Position numbers and translations under genes: made by a program
Shown: positions 38,301-54,469 of the stretch, one piece after another
Layout: each line of letters starts with the position of its first letter
Numbering within the stretch: the first letter of the stretch is position 1
Notes under the pieces: generated by a model
The model's input: the letters and a program-made list of their open reading frames with translations, nothing else
Told to the model about the DNA's origin: nothing
Databases searched by the model: none
Source: Stramonita haemastoma
Lineage: Eukaryota; Mollusca; Gastropoda; Neogastropoda; Muricidae
Direction of reading: 5' to 3'
Assembly: GCA_030674155.1 (NCBI GenBank)
Contig: CM060328.1
Location: forward strand, 43,617,067 to 43,681,066
Length of the DNA: 64,000 bases

Positions 38301-39791
38301 CTCATATGACGGGCAGCGATAGTTGCTGTATGAGCATTCAACAAAGAAGAAGTTTCTGCAAGTGAGGGCGCATGTGTGGGAAATAATGAAAACCAGTTAT
38401 GCAAGACCTTCTAAAAAATGTAAAAGACCTCACAAATATGTCCCTACGCCAAACAAAAACCACCAACATGTGGGACAGACAGGCTTTAACAAGGCCAGAA
38501 TGAACAGAGGAGCCAAGTACCTGGTGATTCCTGGTTATCCTGGTCAAACACGCCTGCAATCGTCATTGGCTGGACAGAACTTGGCTTCGGTTTCACATTC
38601 TGAACCACAGCACTGAAATAAAGCAGTTTTCTTGTTAAAGCGACAGTCTGTCAGAAGCATGCACAGTCAATGCGATGAGCAATACATTCAAAGAATTTTT
38701 TGTTTAGACATTTGTCATGTCTTGTCATTTTTTTTAATGCTTCTTTTTTACATTCAACCTCACATACACAGTGATACAAGAAGTTTTATCTTTTGCTGAA
38801 TTACAACAGCATAGTTTATTACACATAGCTGACATTTCATATGTAAATCTTGATACTTAGTGTGAATTGTACTCTATGTATTTTATGTTGGTTTTTTATT
38901 TCTATTCAAATGTGGCAAAGGAATTTTGAATAAACCTCTCTATTTCTCACACATCCACAGAAACATTATATACACATCTTACTTTAAATCAAAATAGGCT
39001 ATATTTTTTTAACATTTAAAAAGACCTCAAAAGCACGCCAGTCAAAGTCTCCTCATGATCTTCATAAAAAAAGGGGGGGAAAAAAGAAAGAAAAGAGAGG
39101 GCTTAAATGTGACACTGTAATCACGCATTACACAGCAAAACTTACAAGGACACTGCCGCTTTCATCTGCTTCACTGTCTTTTGGGCCATCTCTGACTTTC
39201 CCTTATCTGCAATTCAAAACAAACAAAAAAATGTAGTTTTCTCTCACATCTTGATATCATTTCTAGAAATAATTTTATAAATCAACATGATTCTTTGAAA
39301 TTAAATTCCAAAAACAAAATAATTACAAAAATCAACAAACAGAAACAAACTTTAGAAAAAAGAAAGGGAGACAAATGTCAAGATCTAATTGTTTTTCTAC
39401 ATATTTATTTCTGAAATGACTAACAGTATTTTCCTCCAAACAGATGTTACATTAGGATGATAACCATAAACCCCAAAGCCAAATTAAGCTGTGCCAGTCA
39501 TGGCCTCCAAGTTTCATTAACTAAGCTACATTTCTGGTTTGACACAACTACCATCACTTGCTGTGGTCTACTGCAAGCATGGTTGGAAATATATGATTAG
39601 ATTTTGAGTGTTAGATGTTATTAAAGTTGGTAGCAAGAGCTCATCAAAAGCAAAAACAAGTTTGTTTCTTATTCTTTTGTTGACAAAAGCATAACAAATG
39701 AAGTGACCTTATGGTCTACTATCACATTTACACGATAATAGATAAATGTGAACTGAAGGGTCTTACATTGTATGTGGTGGTGTGGTGTGTA

Positions 39792-39824
<33 letters not shown>

Positions 39825-39846
39825 TGTACTCTGTGTGTGTGGGGTG

Positions 39847-39918
<72 letters not shown>

Positions 39919-42900
39919 ATGCACACACAGGCAGTATATAATCTTTATGGAGAGAGATGCCTGTATGTGACGAGCCTATATGTGTAATGTGTGACTGAGT
40001 ACACCAATTGTGTGTGTTAGATGAGGTAGCCTGTGCACGTCTATGTGCATGTTAGACAGTGTGTGTAAATATCTTACTTTCAAACCATATGATAATGCTT
40101 TATCAGCATCCTTCCTTCATTACAACACTTTCTAACAATCCGTACATTTGAGTCAAAACAGAAACAGTACATGTAACTATAAATGTTTATTGGAAGGACA
40201 CACCTCACACTGACACAAATTCTACATATGAAATAATATGAGACTGATAGTATTACCTGAATCTGTTGTCTCTCCAGAAGATGATGTCTCTGTCTTTATC
40301 ATGGGTGTTCCTGAAAAGTCAAATCACTCATTTTTAAAATATACAACCAAGTGACTGGAAAGACAGAATGATAGAGTTCTTCTTCTTCGTCAAACACTCA
40401 GACAGCGACTGACTTTTGTTTTTGTTGTCTGTTATATATAATGAGACAAAATGTGTCACCTTGCTATTAAGCTCCAGGTGACAAGTCAGGCCCAGCGCAT
40501 CTGACTCTGGCATAAGAGAGAACTGTTATCTTTTAAGTCTTTCTGGAAAAAAGGCAGGAGAATAACTAAGAAAGGCAGAAAGTAGACAAGAAGGAGGTGA
40601 CAGAAAGAAAAGTAACAAGGCAGAAACAAAGAGAGCAATAGAAAAGAGGAAGTTTCTGGCATATTATTTTCACAAGGTGAGGATGCTGTGTATACTGACA
40701 GGCACCTGGCATCCCCACAGGAAAAAATGACAGATTTTAGAACAGTAAACAGACAGAAGGATATCAACTTTGTCTGGAGCTATGAATTCTTAAAACAGGT
40801 CAATAAGCTATAGAAAAACAAATTACTAATGAGACCGAATGACAGATTTTAGCACAAAAAAAAAAGAAACTGAGAGAGATAGCTTAAGTGGGAAAATAAA
40901 TGTGCATGCAGGCAAGCGCACATACAGACACATTTTGATTTACACACCCATACCACACATGATAAAACTGTACTGAAAAAAATTCAGAACTGAACACAGT
41001 CCTTCAGAGGAGACAACAAAACCATGGCACAAGGGAGATAATAAGACATTTGACATCAGCATTTTAAAATCATAAATGATGCATTAAACAAGAAAAAAAA
41101 ATCAGCTTAAAGAAAACAGCATGTCAACAATACACGTTTACAACTGATAAGAAATTACAAGAAAGTATATTTGTGACAAAATTAGATCAATTATAAGAGT
41201 TAGAAATCCAATACAAACATACAAGAAGATTCAGACCAATTGACAGTGCTAGAAAATACATGCTCTGACATAATCAAATACAAAGCATTATCATACTATG
41301 CAAGAGAAAAAACCCCAAACCTATCACCCATAACACCCCTTAAAACAGCATACCCAAAATGAAAAACAAAAACAAAAAAGCCAACAACCCAAAACAAAAA
41401 GTGAAAACACAGCTTCAATGGTAACTGAGTAACTCTTAAATTTTCAAAAACCAAAATGGAAAATTGAAAAAAGAAAGAGAGTACCTTTTGACTGCATTTC
41501 TTGCATCTTTTTAAATCTTTCCAGGAAGTTTCCATCGTTAGAAAACATACTGAAGTCAGGTGCTGACTGTGTTGTGGGAACACTTTTCACTTCTGTTTTG
41601 ATCACCTTTCCAGCAGGACCGCCACCAAAAGAGCTGCCAGGCCGCTTTCCAATCCTGCCCAAACTATGTCATCAATTAATAAAAAAATAAATTAAAATTC
41701 TGTAAAAAAAAAATGTTGAACTAGTTGAAGAAAATCATAATACTTGTGACAGTCTTCAATGCTTACCTACTACCTAGTACAAAACTTGCTTTGAACAATC
41801 TTTTTGAAAGTTTTTCTGAAACGGTTTTCCCCTAACCTTATCATAGTCCATGTTAAAATGTGCTTAAATATAAATTATACGACTGAAATTTTTTTTCACT
41901 GTAACAAAACTTCAGACCACTGACAAAGTGTTGAAGCACACACACTTATTCAGAATAAAACATAATGATATGTTATGAATCTAAGGATTCAGCTAAGTAT
42001 CATGCTTTTGTTATCAACCAATGTGACAGCAAAAGAATGATGACTAGAAGATCTACTCTTAACTGATCAAGATAGGCAGGGCTAAGTACAGTCACATCTT
42101 CTGGCAATTGCTGTTACTTGGTGGAAAGCAGACAATTTTACTCTCAAGTCTTCGAAATTTACATTAAGTTCATGATAAAGTTTGTCTACTGCAACCAAGG
42201 CTAAGTACAACCAAGGCTAAGCAATGAAGGCGGATATAATCAGAGTATTCGTAACAGAAACTATGCACTTAAGAACTAATGAAAACACCTGTGCTTTAAA
42301 ATGGGATGCAAGCATGTTTTTGTTGTTGTTTTTTTTTGGGGGGATGAGTTGCGCTATTGATAAGGTTTTGATATATACATATACGTTTAAAATTGTACAA
42401 AGAATAAGTATGTTTTATTTCTCTGAGTTTTGTTTTCTAAAAGAAAAATTATACATTTTTTGTTTGTTTACAAATGTTGCTATTTCAGTATTTGCTTCAA
42501 ATATTGGCTTAACATCATATCTTAAACTCAACAGAGCTCTACATAAAAAATGCACATCAATGGCTTATTTACTTGACATTAACAGAGTGAAATTTGACAG
42601 CCATCTGTTTGGCAGTTCAGAAATCAGCACTTATTTTCTCTACGTGCTTGTGTTTTCATGCACACATGGCCGCCCGGCTTGGCAGGAAAAAACTTGTCAC
42701 ACCAGATTAGAAAAAAAAGTTAATTCACAAAGAGGCATTAGGACATGATACTAGTGGATGATCTAAATTACTGTTTTGACTGTTGGCACAAGCAAGAAAA
42801 TAAAGGTTAAATTAACAGAATAGTAATTAGATTATAAAGACAATACTTACAGCACAGCTGGAGATACACTTGGCGTTGTGTTGATCGTGGAGTTGGAATT

Positions 42901-43014
42901 ATCCATTTTCTGTCTGTTTTGTGCTGCTGCCAATCTTTCTTGGATCATCCGTCTTTTATCCTCTACAAATTTTTGCTGGTCATCTCTCGAAATTGATGAG
43001 TTAAAAGTTGCCAT
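27647..43014 (-). CDS. SUGP1: SURP and G-patch domain-containing protein 1 (splicing factor)
   Basis: SUGP1 is a nuclear spliceosomal protein. It works with SF3B1 in branch-point/3' splice-site recognition, and its G-patch activates the helicase DHX15. Thirteen exons were recognised (plus coordinates, transcription order): 43014-42851, 41663-41485, 40310-40257, 39206-39146, about 36477-36318, 35570-35458, 33062-32877, 32279-32182, 31475-31301, 30773-30676, 29928-29774, 28811-28682, 27673-27647. Diagnostic segments are [13 protein letters not shown], the SURP module ([20 protein letters not shown] ... [14 protein letters not shown]), [46 protein letters not shown], a G-patch ([20 protein letters not shown]) and the C-terminus [15 protein letters not shown]. 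Phases match at every junction except 39146 to 36477, where an exon is missing; the human protein has a second, N-terminal SURP there. About 530 residues are visible against about 645 in human. Confidence 0.93.
28098..28330 (+). mobile_element. SINE-B, degenerate sense copy
   Basis: GGCTCCGGTTCAAGTC is a decayed B-box region. GAGTTAACATCAG, AAAGTCCTTTGGATGCGACT and AGTAAGCCATTGTGTGC follow in sense order. Confidence 0.6.
28425..28500 (+). repeat. Dispersed repeat D, copy 3
   Basis: TTGCATAAACAAAATCTCAC and AATGGTGAACCTCAGAGCTC, in the SUGP1 intron. Confidence 0.6.
28682..28811 (-). CDS. SUGP1: SUGP1 exon: end of G-patch and conserved C-terminal block
   Basis: [20 protein letters not shown] and [15 protein letters not shown]. 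Donor CCCCTG|GTGAGT is followed directly by short (CTGA)n and (CTGC)n runs. Confidence 0.95.
29537..29605 (+). mobile_element. SINE-B 3' fragment
   Basis: Only the tail is present: AAAAAGCACATGAGTGCTTA then TTATCCTCGATATAAAAGA, next to CA-rich repeats. Confidence 0.65.
29735..29764. repeat. (GA)n microsatellite near a SUGP1 donor
   Basis: About 15 GA units beginning about 10 nt from the donor of exon 29774-29928; the transcript reads (CU)n here. Confidence 0.9.
29774..29928 (-). CDS. SUGP1: SUGP1 exon: G-patch
   Basis: [19 protein letters not shown], then the G-patch core [20 protein letters not shown] and [12 protein letters not shown]; ends in phase 2 before GTGAGC. Confidence 0.95.
30110..30180. 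repeat. (TG)n microsatellite
   Basis: About 30 TG units ending in TGCGTGCG, inside a SUGP1 intron. Confidence 0.95.
30477..30645 (-). mobile_element. SINE-B 3' half
   Basis: TTTTATATCGAGGATAATGG through GGATTTAACGTGTGCGCAAG, then stops; the tRNA-derived half is absent. Confidence 0.8.
30676..30773 (-). CDS. SUGP1: SUGP1 exon
   Basis: [18 protein letters not shown], then [14 protein letters not shown]; acceptor TTGACAG|AGTATG and donor AAG|GTAGAG. Confidence 0.95.
31301..31475 (-). CDS. SUGP1: SUGP1 exon
   Basis: [18 protein letters not shown], then [19 protein letters not shown], the YDSDEE...GTWEH block of SUGP1; donor CGAG|GTATGG. Confidence 0.95.
31619..31722. repeat. (TG)n microsatellite
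   Basis: Long TG tract with TTG and GGTG interruptions at its right end. Confidence 0.95.
32182..32279 (-). CDS. SUGP1: SUGP1 exon
   Basis: [20 protein letters not shown] then [12 protein letters not shown]; acceptor GCAAG|TGTCTG, donor AAAGAG|GTCAGT. Confidence 0.9.
32877..33062 (-). CDS. SUGP1: SUGP1 exon: basic KSRW block and Pro/Ala/Ser linker
   Basis: [18 protein letters not shown] matches the human KRKRKSRWGPEE segment; then a low-complexity Ser/Pro/Ala linker ending GPARSVP. Acceptor ACAGAAG|TTTTC, 62 codons, phase 1 to phase 1. Confidence 0.9.
33119..33450. repeat. Polypurine minisatellite, unit about 20 bp
   Basis: About 16 imperfect units of AGAGAGGGAAGGGAGTAG, almost pure purine on the plus strand. 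In the SUGP1 pre-mRNA this is a 330-nt C/U tract ending about 57 nt before the acceptor of exon 33062-32877. Long homopurine mirror repeats can form H-DNA. Confidence 0.93.
33590..34020. repeat. Decayed tandem repeat in SUGP1 intron
   Basis: CTTGTGNRTGAAC and CCATGGTGCCTGTAAA-like strings recur about every 60-85 bp (near 33657, 33719, 33773, 33860, 33989), suggesting five to seven old units. Confidence 0.55.
34355..34500. repeat. TG-rich microsatellite with GCAT runs
   Basis: TG/CG dinucleotides, then (GCAT)n and TACATG repeats. Confidence 0.85.
34845..34950 (+). repeat. Dispersed repeat D, copy 4
   Basis: CCCTAAGTCAGAAAAAAAAA, CGGTCGCATTGCATAAATCT and GATGAACCTCAGAAC, as in the other three copies. 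Confidence 0.6.
34960..35285 (+). repeat. Dispersed repeat C, copy 1
   Basis: GTCAGTTATTAACCTTAGC, ATTGCCTTCAGCCATAGCAA, CAATCTCACAATGATTCCCC and TCTGAGTGACTCC recur in the same order at 59655-59960. About 300 bp, non-coding, family unknown. Confidence 0.65.
35346..35383. repeat. (CA)n microsatellite
   Basis: About 18 CA units, about 75 bp from the donor of SUGP1 exon 35458-35570. Confidence 0.95.
35458..35570 (-). CDS. SUGP1: SUGP1 exon: second half of SURP domain
   Basis: [20 protein letters not shown] continues the SURP module, then an acidic tail [13 protein letters not shown]; donor GCAG|GTAACA. Confidence 0.95.
36318..36477 (-). CDS. SUGP1: SUGP1 exon: first half of SURP domain (5' edge uncertain)
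   Basis: [19 protein letters not shown] then [13 protein letters not shown] and IKNPLYW. The block KVSPPEDE matches the start of the second human SURP. The donor CTACTG|GTGAGT is clear. Upstream the frame is open only back to a stop just beyond 36480; every AG available there (36441, 36477, 36480) needs a preceding exon ending in phase 1, whereas exon 39146-39206 ends in phase 2. Confidence 0.85.
36580..36809 (-). other. Unassigned open frame in SUGP1 intron
   Basis: The frame [16 protein letters not shown], then [19 protein letters not shown] and [16 protein letters not shown] has a balanced, protein-like composition unlike its AT-rich surroundings. It resembles no SUGP1 segment and no family I recognise. 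It could be an old gene or transposon fragment. Confidence 0.25.
36900..39140. other. SUGP1 intron, no exon found
   Basis: AT-rich DNA with a TTTC repeat (37246-37273), C and A runs, and a repeat E copy near 38235-38300. The missing SUGP1 exon(s) should lie between 36480 and 39146, but none is recognisable. Confidence 0.5.
38235..38300 (-). repeat. Dispersed repeat E, reverse copy
   Basis: The reverse complement contains CTGACAGGCCAGACCCAGCA, then CATCCAACTTCGGCATAGG. It matches 40460-40525 and 45420-45490. Confidence 0.6.
39146..39206 (-). CDS. SUGP1: SUGP1 exon
   Basis: [20 protein letters not shown]; acceptor TTGCAG|ATAAGG, donor TCCTT|GTAAGT; ends in phase 2. Confidence 0.75.
39780..39918. 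repeat. (TG)n microsatellite
   Basis: TG repeats with GGTGTACTC and GGGGTGTTG interruptions. Confidence 0.95.
40257..40310 (-). CDS. SUGP1: SUGP1 exon
   Basis: 18 codons, [17 protein letters not shown], phase 1 to phase 1; acceptor TTTTCAG|GAACAC, donor TTCAG|GTAATA. Confidence 0.8.
40460..40525 (+). repeat. Dispersed repeat E, sense copy
   Basis: GGTGACAAGTCAGGCCCAGC, then GCATCTGACTCTGGCATAAG. Confidence 0.6.
41485..41663 (-). CDS. SUGP1: SUGP1 exon
   Basis: [20 protein letters not shown] and [19 protein letters not shown]; the latter matches the human KFANDGSFLQQFLKLQK. Donor CAAAAG|GTACTC. Confidence 0.9.
42851..43014 (-). CDS. SUGP1: SUGP1 first coding exon
   Basis: ATG at 43014; [20 protein letters not shown], then [17 protein letters not shown], a basic helical N-terminus like the HQEELIAQKKREIEAKM region of human SUGP1. 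Ends in phase 2 at GTGCT|GTAAGT. Confidence 0.85.
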
Positions 43015-43769
43015 CTTTTCCTTCCTAAAACGACTAAAACAGATTAAAAGCCAAATAGTATTAGGGCCTACACCCTGGCTTTACAACAACATCCCCAAAT
43101 GGTTGATTAACTTCACTTCCTGTTTCTTCATACGTCACTTCCGACTTTCGTTTTGTCTACATGCTGAATCACAGGAAAATATCACACCTGTGGTATGATT
43201 TCACCTTCACCTTCACCTGTCCCGTAGTCCCGTGGACCGTGGGGGCACAACTGAAGATTCTGCAACCAGCCTCCTCCACTCCCCATGGTCCTCCGCCCTC
43301 CGTAGCAGGTCGTTCCATCCAATGTGTGAAAGATATGGTTTAGTTTAAATTAAAGCATTGGGGTCTTTTATGTGATGTTTAAAACTAGATTTCTCAACTG
43401 AACACATGTAATTTATGTGTGTGTGTATATTTTTTTTATGCACAAACCTCACTGGTCAAAAGATTAAAAATGAAATTTAAAAGCTTGTAGACAAGTGATT
43501 TATGATTCAAAGGACAGTATCAAAAACAAAACAACCAAAAAACAAACAAATAAACAAAAAACCCTCCTCCACATTTGTTCAAACACTTTTAAAATCAAGA
43601 TTTAGCTTTGTTTTCTTACCGGCCCGGTAAAATTTAATAACCAAACACCATGTCTTACAAATATTATATAATTATTGTGTGTGCGCGCCCGCGCGTGCCT
43701 GTGCGCGTGAGCGCGTGTGTGTAGCCGAGGTTCACCAACAATTTTATTCTTTTTTTTTTTTTTTTTTTT

Positions 43770-44062
43770 TAATTATTATTCTTTTATATCGAGGATAATG
43801 GGATAAGCACTCATGTGCTTTCTTTTTTTCTTTTTTTTACAGTCCCCGTGTGTATGCAGTTGTGTAAATCTTGTCATCTGTTGCCACCGGCACACAATGG
43901 CCTACTCTAACGAAAAGTGGAACAGGATTTAACGTGTGCGCAAGATGGTCTGCGTGCGTTCGGACACGGGCCTCGGTTTACAGTCTCATCCGAAAGACTT
44001 TTGGGGTGAGTGGAGTCAGCACTGATGTTAACTCCAGGGGGAAAAATCCCCTCGAATCCCGT
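43770..44062 (-). mobile_element. SINE-B, lacking the tRNA head
   Basis: TTTTATATCGAGGATAATGG to GATGTTAACTCCAGGGGG; the copy stops at CCCCTCGAATCCCGTG, just before the B-box would be completed. Confidence 0.8.
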
Positions 44063-44273
44063 GATAAGATTTTGTGTAGGTTACAGGCTATATGTAGGCT
44101 ATGGGCCTAGGGGCCTTGCCTACATCGGCCTACGTGCAACCATTTTTACCCATTATTAAGGTAGCTGCATTCTGACCGTGAGAATATATATCCCTCATAC
44201 ATTTCATTAAATATGCTGGATCGATTAATTTATTTTGATATAGCCTTTTGATCGAACACCAGTTTACTGATGG

Positions 44274-44980
44274 TTTCTAAACCTTTTATGACCAACCATT
44301 AAGGTAGCCGCATTCCAACGCTATAATTATAGCTTGAAAGGTTAAGATCGTTAGACTTAAATCCCATGAGACCATGAAGTTGTGGGTTTAAATCTTGGCG
44401 TTTTCTGATGAATTAAGGGTGGGAAATTTTACGATCTTTCAGGTCAATTCCAAGTGCAGATCTGCCAGTGCCTTAATTCCTTTCGTATACAGTGTACACA
44501 TCCAGATGATCAATTAATAAGCACATTGAAGATCCGTCAATCATGTCAGCGTTGGGGGTGGGTGGGTGGGGGGGGGGGGGGGGGGGACGGGATATCCTAG
44601 TGGTCAGAACATTGCGCTCGCAATTTGACGACCCGGGTTCGATTCCCGTTCGAGGAGATTTTTCTCCTGGAGTTAACATCAGTGCTGACTCCACTCTCCC
44701 CCAAAGAAGTCCTTCGGATGAGACTATAAACCGAGGTCCCGTGTGTAAACGCATGCAGAACATCTTGCGCACACGTTAAATCCTGTTCCGCTTTTCGTAA
44801 GAGTAGGCCATCGTGTGCCGGTGGAAACAAATGACATTTACAAAATTGCATACACACGGGGACTCGATGTAAAAAAGCACAAGAGTGCTTATCCCATTAT
44901 CCTCAATATAAAAGAATAAAAATAAAAATAAATACCCCACGTTGGAATGCGGCTACCCTCATGGTGGGCAAAATTAATGA
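44274..44980. mobile_element. Possible TIR element interrupted by SINE-B
   Basis: ACCATTAAGGTAGCCGCATT at 44282-44305 recurs inverted at 44936-44975 (CGTTGGAATGCGGCTACCCT). Related single motifs occur near 19158 and 44152. This may be a MITE-like element with a SINE-B inside. Confidence 0.35.
44585..44930 (+). mobile_element. SINE-B, best full-length copy
   Basis: Sense order: GACGGGATATCCTAGTGGTC (A-box region), GACGACCCGGGTTCGATTCC (B-box), GGAGTTAACATCAGTGCTGA, CACACGTTAAATCCTGTTCC, and the tail TTATCCTCAATATAAAAGAA. The head is tRNA-like with the anticodon region inside TTGCGCTCGCAA. Confidence 0.88.
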
Positions 44981-45419
44981 TCACAGAAGCAAAATCTCAT
45001 CCTTTGGAACAATATTATTTCACTAAATCATGCTTGATCAATGGTTCTGCCTCGATGTATTGGTCCAACATCAATTTCGTGTTGTCCCCCCCCCCCCCAC
45101 TCCCCCCCCTTTTTTTTTTTTTTTTTTTTAAATGCAAGTTTTAGATATCCACCTGAATTCATATGTTCTGAGTCCGTTCTTTGTCTATAGTTATTGCCGT
45201 TGTTGTTGGGTCATTGAGGCTTTTCTGGGTGGGGTTGTTGTTGTTGTTGTTGTTGTTTTTGTCCGTTGGTTGTAGTTTTTACGAAGTGTGTGCCTTTGTG
45301 AAATGCAGGTGCCTGAAAAGTGGATAGATACTCAGCTTTAAAATAAAAATGCCTGGTCGGGTATTCATCATTCCCTTCGGCGAAAGCTCAGGCAACAGCT
45401 ATTGTTGTTTGTCATATGT

Positions 45420-45490
45420 TTTAAATGTGTTGCGCTGCGGTTAAGCGCCTGACAAGTCAAGCCCAGCGCATCCAACTTCAGCATACTGAT
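45420..45490 (+). repeat. Dispersed repeat E in the SMN upstream region
   Basis: GCGCCTGACAAGTCAAGCCC, then AGCGCATCCAACTTCAGCAT; about 140 bp before the SMN start codon, so it may lie in the promoter or 5' UTR. Confidence 0.6.
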
Positions 45491-45631
45491 TCGGTACCGA
45501 AGTGCATTGTCCGGTTTTGCGTAAAAAGATGTAGGGCCTTGGTCTAGCCTTCTTTCCCTCACCCCAACTTCAGAGCCAATCAAAAAGGTTGTCTTAACCG
45601 GCATGTAGGCCTATGTGAGGCTTGAACAATC

Positions 45632-52942
<7,311 letters not shown>

Positions 52943-53835
52943 GACAAATGGGACAGGACTCGGGTCTGTGACTTCACCTCCAACTCCAGGTCATGCTGCG
53001 TCTGGCTGATTGTCCAGTTCTGCAACAGCCAGTGAGTGCTCGCCATCTGTCTATGGGAACAGTTGGTGTGTCATAGGTATGGATGGATTGACGTGCAAAT
53101 GGGTGTTAGTTTCTCTTAATCCCCCCTGCTCAAGAAAAAAGAGAGACGCAGATTGTTTCTTGAGATTGGAGAGTTGTGAAAGTGGTGGTATATGGGAAGA
53201 AAAGGAGTGAGGAAACTGATATCTACTTTAGGAAGTGCGAGGCATGACCTGTTTTGATTAAGAAAAAAAAAGGAGAATGTTGTTTGTAAACTTTGACGTA
53301 ATGTTCCATTGGTAGTGAGTGAGGGTGCTGCTGTTAAGGTGACATGTTTTTTTCCAGGAAGAGCAGCTCAGATTTCATGCAGAAAAATCTGCTGTGTCAG
53401 AGAGTAGTGTCCAGTACAATTCAGAACTTTTTTGGCCCGTGCCTTTTGAACGCTTTATTCTTTTTTTCTTTTATTTTCCTACCATTACCTTTATAATACT
53501 TTGACTGTTGATACTATGTTACTTTTGGTTGTACCATATTGGATGGGTTTTTTTCCTTTATAGAATTACAGTTCTCTGAAGTGATACACATGCATTTATG
53601 TATTATAGAAAGTTTTTTTGTTGTTGTTTTTTGTATTATAGAAAGTTTTCTTCCCAACAGCTTTTGATTCAGGTTCAGATTTAGGTTGAGATTGTGTTGA
53701 AAAGAAGTGGAATGAACTTCGAAACTGCATTTTGTTCATGTTACTTTTTCCTGGTATTGCTTTGTTAGCTTTTTTGTCCTGTTTGTATGTTTGCTCTTTT
53801 TGAAAGAAACAACAAAATAAAAACCGAGTTGCATT
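52943..53835 (+). other. SMN1: SMN 3' UTR
   Basis: T-rich sequence following the stop, ending near AATAAA at 53816-53821. A duplicated TATTATAGAAAGTTTT occurs at about 53603 and 53635. Confidence 0.6.
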
Positions 53836-54116
53836 CTTTTGTCATTCATTAATTTGTTTTCTCACTCATTATTTATCACAGTTAGCCAAAGGCACTTTAT
53901 ATTGATCAACAAAGTTCTTTGTTCTTTAAAAAAAAAAATTATTGAACAGGTTGAACAATTTGCAGAGTTGACATCACTTTAATACCATTCTGAAGGCAGC
54001 AAGAAGCATATGTTGAGCTCATGCTTGATTGCATCACATTTTGGGGGATTATCCAGAAAGCAGGATGCATATATGATCTTTGTCACTTCCAAGCGTTCAT
54101 TCATTTTATTTTTTTA

Positions 54117-54460
54117 ATTTATTATTTTATATTGAGGATAATGGAATAAGCACTCATGTACTTTTTTATATCCAGTCCCTGTAAGTGTGCGGTTTTGAAA
54201 ACTTTGTCATCTGTTTCGACCAATACACAATGGCCTACTCTTTTGAAAAGTGGAACAGGTTTTAACTTGTGCGCAAGATGTTCTGCGTGCATTTGCATAC
54301 AGGGCCTCGGTTTACAGTCTCATCTGAAGGACTTTTGGGGAGAGTGGAGTCTGCACAGATGTTAACTCCAGGGGAAAATATCCCCTTGAACGGGAATCGA
54401 ACCCGGGTCGTCAAATTGCGAGCACAATGTTCTAACCATTTGGCTATCCCGTCCCTGCTT
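54117..54460 (-). mobile_element. SINE-B, full-length
   Basis: TTTTATATTGAGGATAATGG, TTTTAACTTGTGCGCAAGAT, GATGTTAACTCCAGGGGAA, GGGAATCGAACCCGGGTCG and CTAACCATTTGGCTATCCCG. Confidence 0.87.
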
Positions 54461-54469
54461 GAGTGGAGG

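Larger units (their letters stand above)
43015..45631. promoter_or_regulatory. Divergent intergenic region between SUGP1 and SMN
   Basis: About 2.6 kb separates the two start codons. It is filled with repeats: a TG/CG-rich stretch (43676-43722), a SINE-B (43770-44060, -), a TIR-like pair at 44274-44305 and 44936-44975, a SINE-B (44585-44930, +) and repeat E (45420-45490). A TATA box or initiator cannot be assigned. Confidence 0.45.

Noticed and set aside
38323..38616. 97-codon plus-strand frame
   Set aside because: It overlaps a dispersed repeat region and has no recognisable domain; the reverse frame is equally open.
42224..42748. 174-codon plus-strand open frame
   Set aside because: It lies antisense within SUGP1 intron 1, is rich in Phe/Leu/Ile from AT-rich DNA, has no domain and spans homopolymers; a chance frame.
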